Below, one piece after another: positions 36,768 to 44,410 of a DNA stretch of 64,000 bases (positions are counted from its first letter, which is position 1; every line of letters starts with the position of its first letter). The notes under the pieces are model-generated. The model was not told where the DNA came from, searched no databases, and saw only the letters and a program-made list of their open reading frames with translations. The stretch lies in assembly GCF_003206645.1 (NCBI RefSeq), contig NZ_PZJP01000001.1:117831-181830 (forward strand), written 5' to 3'. A program made the position numbers and the translations under genes. Origin of the DNA: Salinicola aestuarinus (GTDB lineage: Bacteria > Pseudomonadota > Gammaproteobacteria > Pseudomonadales > Halomonadaceae).

Positions 36768-37900
36768 GCGTCCACGCCCTGCTGACCGACTACACGGTGC
36801 AGAACGTCATCCTCGGCGCGCTGATGCTGGGGTTGGTCAGCGGCATGCTGGGTAGCTTCGCGGTCCTGCGCAAGCAGAGCCTGCTCGGCGACGCCCTCTC
36901 CCACGCCGCACTGCCCGGGATCTGCCTCGGTTTTCTCGCCGCCGGCGCCCGCGAGCTCGGCGCGATCATGCTCGGCGCCCTGCTCGCCGGCGCGCTCGCC
37001 GCCCTGCTGGTGCTGCTGCTCACCCGCTACAGCCGGCTCAAGACCGATGCCGCCCTGGGCATCGTGCTGAGCACTTTCTTTGCGCTCGGCGTGGTCCTGC
37101 TGACGCATATCCAGGGCACCAACAACGCCTCTCAGGGCGGGCTCGACGCCTTCCTGTTCGGGCAGGCGGCGGCAACGCTGCGCGGCGATCTGGTGATCAT
37201 GGCCGGGGTGACGCTGCTCTCGCTGATCCTCGTCACCGGGCTCTGGAAGGAGTTCAAACTGGTCTGCTTCGACCCCGGCTTCGCCCGCGCGCTGGGCATG
37301 CCGGTGCTCGCGCTGGAGGTGACGCTGACGGTCATGATCGCGCTGGCGGTGGTGGTCGGCCTGCAGATCGTCGGCGTGGTGCTGATGGCGGCGATGGTCA
37401 TCGCACCGGCGGTGGCGGCGCGCCAGTGGTGCCGGCGACTCGAGACCATGGTGCCGTTGGCCGCGCTGTTCGGCATCGTCTCGGGCATCAGCGGCGCGCT
37501 GGTCAGCACCCTGGGACGCGGGCTCGCCACCGGACCGCTGATCGTCATCAGCGTCTCGCTGCTCGTGGTGGTGTCGCTGCTGTTCGCACCCCGCCGCGGC
37601 ATGCTGTGGGAGCTCATTCAACGCAGCCGCCAGCGCCGGCGACTGCGCCACCAGCAGCTGTTGACCACGCTCTATCGTCTCGCCGAACGCCACGGCGACC
37701 ACGACTTCCAGAGCGAACAGGGGCTGCTCGACAGCTACCACCGCACGCGCACCCGGGCGGCGCTCGCGCGCCTGGAGAAACGCGGCTGGGTCGAGTCCCG
37801 CCAACAGCCGCCGCAGAACACCACGCACTGGGCGCTGACCGGTACCGGCCGCGACGAGGCAGCGCGGATTCTCGCCAGCCTGAACACGGGGAGCGACTGA
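36764..37900 (+). CDS. Metal ABC transporter permease with C-terminal winged-helix-like domain (1)
   Basis: A 378-residue protein. Residues 1-285 are a ZnuB/MntC-like permease with about eight helices, with the [23 protein letters not shown] motif near residue 30. From about residue 289 a basic linker leads to a soluble tail (297-372) that looks like a winged helix: a helical half followed by RGWVESR...[14 protein letters not shown], as in MarR/DtxR-type wings. Standard permeases end near 285. Chlamydial YtgCR is a precedent for a permease fused to a metal repressor. Whether this tail binds DNA, protein or metal is unknown. Confidence 0.88.
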   Translation: MSVHALLTDYTVQNVILGALMLGLVSGMLGSFAVLRKQSLLGDALSHAALPGICLGFLAAGARELGAIMLGALLAGALAALLVLLLTRYSRLKTDAALGIVLSTFFALGVVLLTHIQGTNNASQGGLDAFLFGQAAATLRGDLVIMAGVTLLSLILVTGLWKEFKLVCFDPGFARALGMPVLALEVTLTVMIALAVVVGLQIVGVVLMAAMVIAPAVAARQWCRRLETMVPLAALFGIVSGISGALVSTLGRGLATGPLIVISVSLLVVVSLLFAPRRGMLWELIQRSRQRRRLRHQQLLTTLYRLAERHGDHDFQSEQGLLDSYHRTRTRAALARLEKRGWVESRQQPPQNTTHWALTGTGRDEAARILASLNTGSD

Positions 37901-37901
37901 G

Positions 37902-39032
37902 ATGCTGATGGCGCTGTTCAACGATCCCGCGGTGATGATCATCGCCGTCGGCGCGCTGGTGGGCATCGCCGCCACTTTCGTCGGTACCTTTCTGGTGCTG
38001 CGCGGCACCAGTATGCTCGCCGATGCCATCGGTCACTCGATCGTCTTCGGCATCGTGGTGGTCTGGCTGGTCGCGCACCAGCAGAGCGGCCCGCTGCAGA
38101 TCATCGGTGCCGCACTCACCGGTATCCTGACGGTGTTTCTCACCGAGCTGCTGGTCAGTTCGCGCCGGGTCAAGCAGGACGCCGCCATCGGTCTGGTGTT
38201 TCCGCTGCTCTTCTCCATCGGCGTGCTGCTGCTCAATCTCTACGCCGGCAACGTGCATATCGACACCCACACCGTGCTGCTCGGCGAGATCGGTTTCGTC
38301 TGGCTGGATACGGTCGACGTCGGCGGCTACCCCGTTCCCCAGTCGCTGCTGTCGATGGCCGCCATGGCGCTGATCAACGCGCTGTTCGTCGGGGTCTTCT
38401 TCAAGGAGCTGAAGCTTGCGACGTTCGACGCCGCCCTCGCCAAGGCGCTCGGCTTCGCCCCGGGCCTGCTCTTCTACACCCTGCTGCTGCTGACCAGTGC
38501 CACCGCCGTGGCGGCCTTCGATGCCGTCGGCGCGGTGCTTTTCGTCGCCTTCGTCATCGTCATCCCCTCCACCGCGTATCTGCTCACCGACCGGCTCGCA
38601 CTGATGCTGGCCATCGGCGTGGCCGTCTCGCTCGCCTCGAGCGTCATCGGCTACGCCCTGGCCGTCATGCTGGATGTCTCCATCGGCGGCATGATGGCCG
38701 TGGTCACCGGCGGTTTTCTGCTCGCGGCGTTTCTGGCGGGCCCCCGCTACGGCATCGTCGCGCAGGCCGCCTCGCGCCGCCGTCAGCGCCGACTCAACGA
38801 GAGCCGGACGCTGGCAGTGCACCTCTACAATCATGAAGACGAGCCCAACCAGGGCGAAGAGAACGTCGCCCGCGCCCTGCGCGAGCACCTGCTCTGGAGC
38901 GGCGAGCACGCCCGCAACGCCATCGTGCGCGGGCTCGATCAGGGGCATATCGTGCGCGACGGTGAGCTGCTGCGACTCACGCCCCAGGGCCGGGAAATCG
39001 CCCGCGAGATTCTCGAACCCGCCCGGCGGTGA
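37902..39032 (+). CDS. Metal ABC transporter permease with C-terminal winged-helix-like domain (2)
   Basis: A 376-residue protein, one base after the first permease gene. The permease part (about 1-285) has GTFLVLRGTSMLADAIGHSI near residue 30 and an N-terminal MLMALFND start. From about residue 292 a basic linker leads to a soluble tail (300-372) with HLLWSGEHARNAIVRGLDQGHIVRDG followed by LRLTPQGREIAREI, again winged-helix-like. Two permeases per operon fits TroCD, MntCD and SitCD systems. Having a soluble tail on both copies is unusual. Confidence 0.88.
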   Translation: MLMALFNDPAVMIIAVGALVGIAATFVGTFLVLRGTSMLADAIGHSIVFGIVVVWLVAHQQSGPLQIIGAALTGILTVFLTELLVSSRRVKQDAAIGLVFPLLFSIGVLLLNLYAGNVHIDTHTVLLGEIGFVWLDTVDVGGYPVPQSLLSMAAMALINALFVGVFFKELKLATFDAALAKALGFAPGLLFYTLLLLTSATAVAAFDAVGAVLFVAFVIVIPSTAYLLTDRLALMLAIGVAVSLASSVIGYALAVMLDVSIGGMMAVVTGGFLLAAFLAGPRYGIVAQAASRRRQRRLNESRTLAVHLYNHEDEPNQGEENVARALREHLLWSGEHARNAIVRGLDQGHIVRDGELLRLTPQGREIAREILEPARR

Positions 39033-39084
39033 GCATCGGTACGACCTGTCTCGCAGGCCGCATTGCGCTGTCTACCCTTGAAAT

Positions 39085-39117
39085 GGTTATGTTATAACGT
39101 TAGCGCGCAAACGTTAT
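39085..39117. promoter_or_regulatory. Candidate Zur-like palindromic region upstream of the amidase gene
   Basis: The AT-rich stretch contains ATGTTATA at 39089-39096, one half of the Zur consensus, and an 8-bp inverted repeat ATAACGTT (39094-39101) and AACGTTAT (39110-39117). It lies 22-55 bp before the amidase start. The second Zur half is poor, so the assignment is tentative. Confidence 0.4.
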
Positions 39118-39139
39118 CACTCATTACCGGATTGTCACC

Positions 39140-40282
39140 ATGGATAGAAGGCGCTTCATTACGATGTTGTTGGCCACTTGTTTACTGCCGAGTTTCCCGG
39201 CACTGGCCGCTTCTTCACTGGCCCGCTACACACTCGATGAAACAGGGGGCGGCGCGAGCTTCGTCATCGAGCTCGACGGTCGCCCGGAGCATCATGTGTT
39301 TACGCTCGACCACCCACCTCGCGTCGTCATCGATCTGCCGAACGTCTCCCACGTCACGGCCCCCTCGGTGGCACACCAGGGCACCGGGCTCGTGCGGCGG
39401 GTCCGTACCGGCGAGCGCAATGGTGGTATTCGCATCGTGCTCGATCTTGAGACGGCCAAATCTCCACAGACCCGCATGCGCCGGCTGGACGACGGGCACT
39501 CGCAACTCATCGTGAGCATCGACGACCCCGATCCCCTGATGGCGGCGGTCACCGCCGAAGCGCAGAGCCATGGTCAGCCACGCAAGGCCATCATCGAGGT
39601 CGACGCCGGCCACGGCGGTAAGGACCCGGGGTGCATCAGCGCCGACGATCACTACGAGAAGTTCGTCGCCATGGGCGTGTCCGACGCGCTCAAGGAAAAG
39701 CTGAACGAAGACCCGCGCTTCGAGCCTTCGCTGACCCGCGACAGCGATATTTTCATTCCGCTGCACCAGCGTGTATTGATGGCCCGCAATCACCACGCCG
39801 ACCTGTTCGTCTCGATCCACGCCGATGCCGCCCCCTCGCAAAGTGCCTCGGGTGCCTCCGTTTACATTCTTTCCGAGCATGGAGCGAGTTCGGCGATGGC
39901 GCGCTGGCTGGCGGAGAGCCAGAACAATGCCGACCGCTACGCCTCGACCCGTGACAGCAATATCTACTCGGACGATCCCGAGGTGCAATCGGTGCTGGTG
40001 GATCTCTCCATGCGCGGGACGAACATCGCCAGTCAGAAGCTCGCCACCGAAACGCTGGATTCACTCTCTCGCGTCACGCGACTGCATAACCATCGCATCA
40101 ACAAGGCCGCGTTCGCGGTGCTGAAATCCCCCGATATCCCGTCAATGCTGGTCGAAACCGGGTTCATGTCCAACCGAGATGACAGCCGTCGACTCCGCCG
40201 CCCCGAGCACCAGCAGGAACTGGCCGACGCGTTGCACAGCAGTATCGCCAGCTATTTCGACAACAACCCCTTGAGAACCTGA
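39140..40282 (+). CDS. N-acetylmuramoyl-L-alanine amidase, AmiC-type, Tat-exported
   Basis: A 380-residue periplasmic peptidoglycan amidase. The N-terminus MDRRRFITMLLATCLL is a twin-arginine signal, as in AmiC. An AMIN domain (about 28-130) precedes the Amidase_3 domain (about 150-375) with Zn ligands His158 in DAGHGG, Glu173, His227 in SIHADA and catalytic Glu339 in LVETGFMSN. Amidases of this kind cut the bond between MurNAc and L-alanine during daughter-cell separation. It sits between the metal ABC operon and folE2; amidase copies next to zinc-limitation genes are a known Zur-regulon theme. Confidence 0.9.
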   Translation: MDRRRFITMLLATCLLPSFPALAASSLARYTLDETGGGASFVIELDGRPEHHVFTLDHPPRVVIDLPNVSHVTAPSVAHQGTGLVRRVRTGERNGGIRIVLDLETAKSPQTRMRRLDDGHSQLIVSIDDPDPLMAAVTAEAQSHGQPRKAIIEVDAGHGGKDPGCISADDHYEKFVAMGVSDALKEKLNEDPRFEPSLTRDSDIFIPLHQRVLMARNHHADLFVSIHADAAPSQSASGASVYILSEHGASSAMARWLAESQNNADRYASTRDSNIYSDDPEVQSVLVDLSMRGTNIASQKLATETLDSLSRVTRLHNHRINKAAFAVLKSPDIPSMLVETGFMSNRDDSRRLRRPEHQQELADALHSSIASYFDNNPLRT

Positions 40283-40292
40283 GCGGGTCCCC

Positions 40293-40315
40293 GAGCCGGC
40301 CGATGGCGCCGGCTC
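40293..40315 (+). terminator. Weak terminator-like hairpin after the amidase gene
   Basis: An 8-bp GC-rich stem (40293-40300 with 40308-40315) and seven-base loop sit 10 bases after the amidase stop. It lacks a T-run. The following bases up to 40356 carry an imperfect 11-12-bp repeat. The remainder of the 238-bp gap before folE2 holds the Zur-like site. Confidence 0.45.
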
Positions 40316-40482
40316 ACTTCTCCGCTCACTTACCCGCTCCCTTACCCGCTCATTCCCCCCTCAATCGCCATTGGCGTGCCGCCCCTGGGTGCACGGTGCC
40401 ATCGTCCTTTCGCCGTCGATCGAGCGCCGATCCCCACACCGTCAGGGCGCGGGACGATTGCGATCAACCCTCATCAAAAGTT

Positions 40483-40499
40483 ATGTTATAGAGTAACAC
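40483..40499. promoter_or_regulatory. Zur-box-like operator upstream of folE2
   Basis: ATGTTATAGAGTAACAC matches 13 of 16 specified positions of the gammaproteobacterial Zur consensus (ATGTTATA-N-TATAACAT). It is framed by 7-bp perfect arms CAAAAGT (40475-40481) and ACTTTTG (40498-40504). A TTGCGA/TATGTT promoter (40458-40463 and 40482-40487, 18-base spacer) overlaps it, so zinc-loaded Zur would block transcription. Confidence 0.65.
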
Positions 40500-40520
40500 T
40501 TTTGAGCAGATCGACCCGCA

Positions 40521-41432
40521 ATGACCCCACTCTCAGCACTACCCGATGTTGCCATCCAGCGCGACGATCACTCACACGGCCCGCGGGCGCTGCAGCGTGT
40601 GGGCATGCAAGGAATCGCCTGTCGCATTCAACTCGCCGGCGGCACCCGGCTCAACGCCTACGCGGATGTCGGCGTCGATCTCGCCGCCGGCCATCGGGGC
40701 ATTCACATGTCCCGGCTCTATCGTCTGATTGATGCCCTGGAGGATACGCCGCTGGATGCCGACACCTGGTCCGCGCTGGGCGAGGCGCTGCTGGCGAGCC
40801 AAGGAGAGATCAGCCAGCGACTGCACCTCACGCTTCACGCCGAGCTGCCGCTGCGCCGCCAGGCCCTGCTGAGCGAGGCAAGCGGTTGGCGCCACTACCC
40901 GATCACCCTGGGTCTGAGCGGCGAGCGCGGCGCGCTCCACACGACGCTGGGTATTGCCCTGACCTACTCCTCCACCTGCCCCTGCTCGACCGCACTGGCG
41001 CGGCATGCCATGGCACGGAAGTGGCGAGAATGGGCTCAGGACAACCCGCAGGCGAGTGCCGACCCGGAGAGCGTCGCCGAGTGGATCGAGCGTACCGGGT
41101 ACTTTCCGACACCGCACAGCCAGCGAAGCCGCGCCGATGTCTCGCTGCGCCTCAGCGCCACCGCCCCGTTCGACCTCGCCTCACGTATCGACGCTTTCGA
41201 GCAGTGCCTCGAAACACCGGTGCAGACGCTGGTAAAGCGTGCCGATGAGCAGGCCTTCGCCGAGCGTAACGGCAACAATCCCATGTTCTGCGAAGACGCC
41301 GCGCGACGCCTGGCGCAGCACTGCGACACGCTGGCCGATGTGGTGGGGTATCGCATCGATATCGAGCACGCCGAAAGCCTGCACGCTCACGACGCGGTGG
41401 CCCGCGCCGAGTGGAATTTTGTCGAGGACTAG
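40521..41432 (+). CDS. folE2: GTP cyclohydrolase IB, zinc-independent
   Basis: A 303-residue FolE2 (COG1469) enzyme that makes dihydroneopterin triphosphate for folate and related pterins. The reactive cysteine lies in TCPCS (Cys153/Cys155), and NNPMFCEDAARR supplies the family glutamate region. FolE2 uses Mn or other metals rather than zinc, and replaces zinc-dependent FolE when zinc is scarce. The Zur-like box just upstream fits this role. It follows the amidase gene on the same strand with its own promoter. Confidence 0.93.
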   Translation: MTPLSALPDVAIQRDDHSHGPRALQRVGMQGIACRIQLAGGTRLNAYADVGVDLAAGHRGIHMSRLYRLIDALEDTPLDADTWSALGEALLASQGEISQRLHLTLHAELPLRRQALLSEASGWRHYPITLGLSGERGALHTTLGIALTYSSTCPCSTALARHAMARKWREWAQDNPQASADPESVAEWIERTGYFPTPHSQRSRADVSLRLSATAPFDLASRIDAFEQCLETPVQTLVKRADEQAFAERNGNNPMFCEDAARRLAQHCDTLADVVGYRIDIEHAESLHAHDAVARAEWNFVED

Positions 41433-41476
41433 CGCGGGCGGCGAGCAGGTCAGTCGAATAAGTCGGTCGGGGTGCC

Positions 41477-42154
41477 CTAGCCCCGGTCCGCGTGCCGCGA
41501 GGCAAGAAACTGCACCATCATGGCGTAGCCATCCTCGATATCGCGGCGGATCGCCTGTCGAGCGGCCTCGGGGTCGCGCGCATCCAGCGCCTCGAGAACT
41601 TCCCAGTGATGCTGAATCGCCACGCGCTCGGAGAAAGCGCGGTAGGCCAGCGCAATCACCGGGCCGGCACGCATCCAGAGGCTGTCGATGAAGCGCTCGA
41701 GCATCGGCGAATCCGCCGCTGCCGCCAGCGCGAAGTGGAACTGCTGATTGAGTCTCATGGCGTGTGCCATGTCGCCATCGGCGATGGCTCGCTGATTGTC
41801 CTCGACCTGCTGGCGCAGCGTCTGGACACCGGCGGCGTCGATATTGGCTGCCGCCAGCGCCCCGGCCATTCCCTCGAGCTCCAGCCGCAGCCGGTAGATC
41901 TCGTCGTACTGCGCCACATCGATCAGCGGTACGCGGATGTCACGGGCGGTCCGCATCTCCAGCCCCTGCTCCTTGCAGAGTCGCAGAATGGCGTCGCGCA
42001 CCGGGGTCACGCTGGTCCCGAACTGCTCCGCCAGCTCCCGAATGCGCAGGCGGTCGTCCGGCTTCAACTGTCCGCCGATCAACGCATCGCGCAGATGCGT
42101 ATAGACGCTCCCACCAAGCGAAGCCGGTTCCACGCTGGAAAATCGATGCTCCAT
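41477..42154 (-). CDS. GntR-family transcriptional regulator, FCD subfamily
   Basis: A 225-residue regulator with winged helix (IRELAEQFGTSVTPVRDAILRLCKEQGLEMR) and an FCD domain containing MRLNQQFHFALAAAADSPML and IQHHWEVLEALDARD, which carry the metal-type His residues. It is divergent from the deacetylase-kinase-phospho-lyase operon, across a 146-bp gap with a perfect 10-bp palindrome. It is the likely regulator of that operon. Confidence 0.88.
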   Translation of the reverse strand: MEHRFSSVEPASLGGSVYTHLRDALIGGQLKPDDRLRIRELAEQFGTSVTPVRDAILRLCKEQGLEMRTARDIRVPLIDVAQYDEIYRLRLELEGMAGALAAANIDAAGVQTLRQQVEDNQRAIADGDMAHAMRLNQQFHFALAAAADSPMLERFIDSLWMRAGPVIALAYRAFSERVAIQHHWEVLEALDARDPEAARQAIRRDIEDGYAMMVQFLASRHADRG

Positions 42155-42251
42155 GATCTTTTCCCGTCCATCCTTGAGCTGTGGTCCAAATGGCGCAGTC
42201 TACCCTGTGGACTACGACGTGGGCAGTCGCGTGACTTCTCTCGACAACTTG

Positions 42252-42261
42252 TGATGCATCA
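42252..42261. promoter_or_regulatory. Palindromic operator in the HDAC-operon promoter
   Basis: TGATGCATCA is a perfect 10-bp palindrome 40 bp before the GTG start of the deacetylase gene, and about 98 bp from the regulator gene. Size and symmetry suit the FCD-type GntR protein next to it. Confidence 0.5.
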
Positions 42262-42300
42262 TGTATCTCTTACTCTTTCCGTGGTTTCCAGGAGTTTTGC

Positions 42301-43323
42301 GTGCACGTCTTCTTCAGTGATAGTCACCGCAAGCATGATCCCCACTTCTTCGTCGTCCGCGGGCAGGTTCGGCGCAGCAACGAGCAGCCGGAGCGCGCCG
42401 AGCGCCTGCGCCGGGCAGCGGCAAGCGCCGGTCACACCCTGGTCGCCGCCGACGCTTTCGACCGCGAGCCGCTGGAGCGCGTGCACACGCCGCGCTATCT
42501 CGACTTCCTCGAGCAGGTGCACGAGCGCTGGTTGACGCTGGAGGACCGCAACCCCGATGAGGTGGTGGCCAATGTTCATCCCTTTCCCGGCGAGCCCTGC
42601 ACCTATCCCGAGCATCTGGTCGGACAGGTCGGTTTTCATCTCGGCGACATGGCCGCCTCGATCGGCGCCGGCACCTGGCACGCCGCGGTGGGGGCCGCGC
42701 ACTGTGCGCTAAGCGCGGCGCGTCACGTCCAGGCCGGCCATGGCACGGCGTACGCGCTCTGCCGCCCGCCGGGACATCACGCCTACGCCGAGCGCGCCAA
42801 CGGCTTCTGCTATCTCAACAACGCGGCCATCGCGGTGAGCGAGCTGCGCCGCCAGCATGCGCAAGTGGCGGTGCTCGATATCGATGTGCATCACGGCAAC
42901 GGCACCCAGGGCATCTTCTACGATCGCGACGACGTGCTGACGGTCTCGCTGCACGCCGACCCGCACTACATGACGCCCTTCTTCACCGGCCACGCCCACG
43001 AAACCGGGCGCCACGCCGGCGAGGGCTACAACCTCAACCTGCCGCTGCCCAAGGGGCTCGACACCGCGGGATACCTGCACTCACTGACACACGCCCTGAC
43101 GCGTATCGCCGAATTCGCCCCCGGTGCGCTGGTCGTCTCGCTGGGTCTCGACGCCTATGCCAACGATCCCTATCAGGGGGTGTCGGTCACGACCGAGGGC
43201 TTTGCCCAGATCACCCGCCGAATCGCCGAACTGGGGCTGCCCACGGTGCTGGTGCAGGAGGGCGGCTATCTGTCCGATGCGCTCGGCGACAACCTCATCA
43301 GCGCGCTGTCGGGGTTCGAATGA
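42301..43323 (+). CDS. Histone deacetylase-family Zn hydrolase, copy 2
   Basis: A 340-residue HDAC/acetylpolyamine deacetylase-like enzyme that removes N-acetyl groups from amines. Zn ligands and relay are intact: RPPGHHAY, DIDVHHGNG, LDAYANDP and the catalytic Tyr in EGGYLSD. The start is GTG 42301 with AGGAG 6 bases upstream. It overlaps the kinase gene by four bases. It is a distant paralog of the enzyme at 24777-25796. In this operon it could remove an acetyl or acyl group before phosphorylation and elimination; that sequence of steps is inference. Confidence 0.88.
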   Translation: MHVFFSDSHRKHDPHFFVVRGQVRRSNEQPERAERLRRAAASAGHTLVAADAFDREPLERVHTPRYLDFLEQVHERWLTLEDRNPDEVVANVHPFPGEPCTYPEHLVGQVGFHLGDMAASIGAGTWHAAVGAAHCALSAARHVQAGHGTAYALCRPPGHHAYAERANGFCYLNNAAIAVSELRRQHAQVAVLDIDVHHGNGTQGIFYDRDDVLTVSLHADPHYMTPFFTGHAHETGRHAGEGYNLNLPLPKGLDTAGYLHSLTHALTRIAEFAPGALVVSLGLDAYANDPYQGVSVTTEGFAQITRRIAELGLPTVLVQEGGYLSDALGDNLISALSGFE

Positions 43324-44408
43324 CGACGCCTCAAGCAGACCCGTCCCCGAGCGTCCTGGAGGCGCCGTCGCTGTCGGTATCGACGGAGACCGCGACGCGG
43401 GTGCTGAAGACGCGTTTCGCGATCGAGGCCTCGCTGACGCCGCTCACCGGGGAGCGCGATCGCAACTTCCGCGCCACCACCGCGGACGGCGAGGTCTATC
43501 TGCTCAAGTTCACGCATCCGGCGGAGCGACATGCGGTGAGCGATTTTCAGGTGCGGGCATTGATGCACCTGGCCGAGCGGGACCCGACCCTGCCGATTCC
43601 CCGCGTACAGCGTGATCGCGACGGCGATCCCACCCCGGCGCTGCGACTCGACGACGGTCAGGTCAGCCGCGTGCGGTTGTCGACCTTTCTCGCCGGTGAA
43701 CCGCTCGCCGACCGCGTGGCCTCCCTGCGTTTTCAAGCCACGCTCGGTGACTGGCTGGCGCGACTCGACGACGCGTTGGCGGACTTCGACCACCCGGTGC
43801 GCGACCTGTCGATGCCGTGGGATCTCCAGCACGCCGATGATCTACTGCCCCAGACCGAGACGCTCGATGACGACGACGCCCGACTGCGCATCCGCACCCT
43901 GCTGACACGTTTTGGCGAGCAGCTGCGGCCACGCCTGGCAGCGCTGCCGCGTCAGCCGATTCATAACGACCTCAACGGTCACAACGTCCTCTACACGCCC
44001 GCGGCGGACGATGAGAACGACCGCCCCGAATGGCCGGCGGCGATCATCGACTTCGGTGACATGCTGTTCGCGCCGCGGGTGGTGGATCTGGCGGTCGCGG
44101 CGGCGTATCAGATGAAGGATGCCGAGGACCCGCTGGCGGGTGCGCTGGCGCTGATCGCCGGCTACCACGCGCGCGCGCCGCTGAGCGCGGCGGAGTGCGA
44201 GCTGCTGCGTGGGCTGATCGAGACACGGCTGGCGATGGCGATCACTGTCTCCTCCCACCGCGCCAAACGCTATCCGGACAACGCCGAGTATCTGCTGCGC
44301 AACACGGCAGCTTCCTGGCGCGCTCTGGATCACTGCCTGGCGCTGCCCGAGGCGACCTTTCAGCGGCGTCTGAACGATGCCCTCAACCGCTCACGTTCGG
44401 GAGAGTGA
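43320..44408 (+). CDS. Aminoglycoside-phosphotransferase-fold kinase (hydroxylysine-kinase-like)
   Basis: A 362-residue kinase of the APH/choline kinase fold. The catalytic loop is IHNDLNGHN and the metal site is IIDFGDM; the DFGDM variant matches the hydroxylysine kinase (AGPHD1/HYKK) and related branches. The N-terminal part has the ATP lobe, with RNFRATTADGEVYLLKF. It is coupled to the deacetylase gene (four-base overlap) and is 2 bases before the AGXT2L-like gene. Such kinase plus phospho-lyase pairs degrade hydroxylysine or phosphoethanolamine-like amino alcohols. The substrate here is unproven. Confidence 0.82.
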   Translation: MTTPQADPSPSVLEAPSLSVSTETATRVLKTRFAIEASLTPLTGERDRNFRATTADGEVYLLKFTHPAERHAVSDFQVRALMHLAERDPTLPIPRVQRDRDGDPTPALRLDDGQVSRVRLSTFLAGEPLADRVASLRFQATLGDWLARLDDALADFDHPVRDLSMPWDLQHADDLLPQTETLDDDDARLRIRTLLTRFGEQLRPRLAALPRQPIHNDLNGHNVLYTPAADDENDRPEWPAAIIDFGDMLFAPRVVDLAVAAAYQMKDAEDPLAGALALIAGYHARAPLSAAECELLRGLIETRLAMAITVSSHRAKRYPDNAEYLLRNTAASWRALDHCLALPEATFQRRLNDALNRSRSGE

Positions 44409-44410
44409 CC

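Noticed and set aside
40311..40356. CRISPR-like repeat
   Set aside because: Units are only 11-12 bp, contiguous and imperfect, with no spacers and no cas genes.
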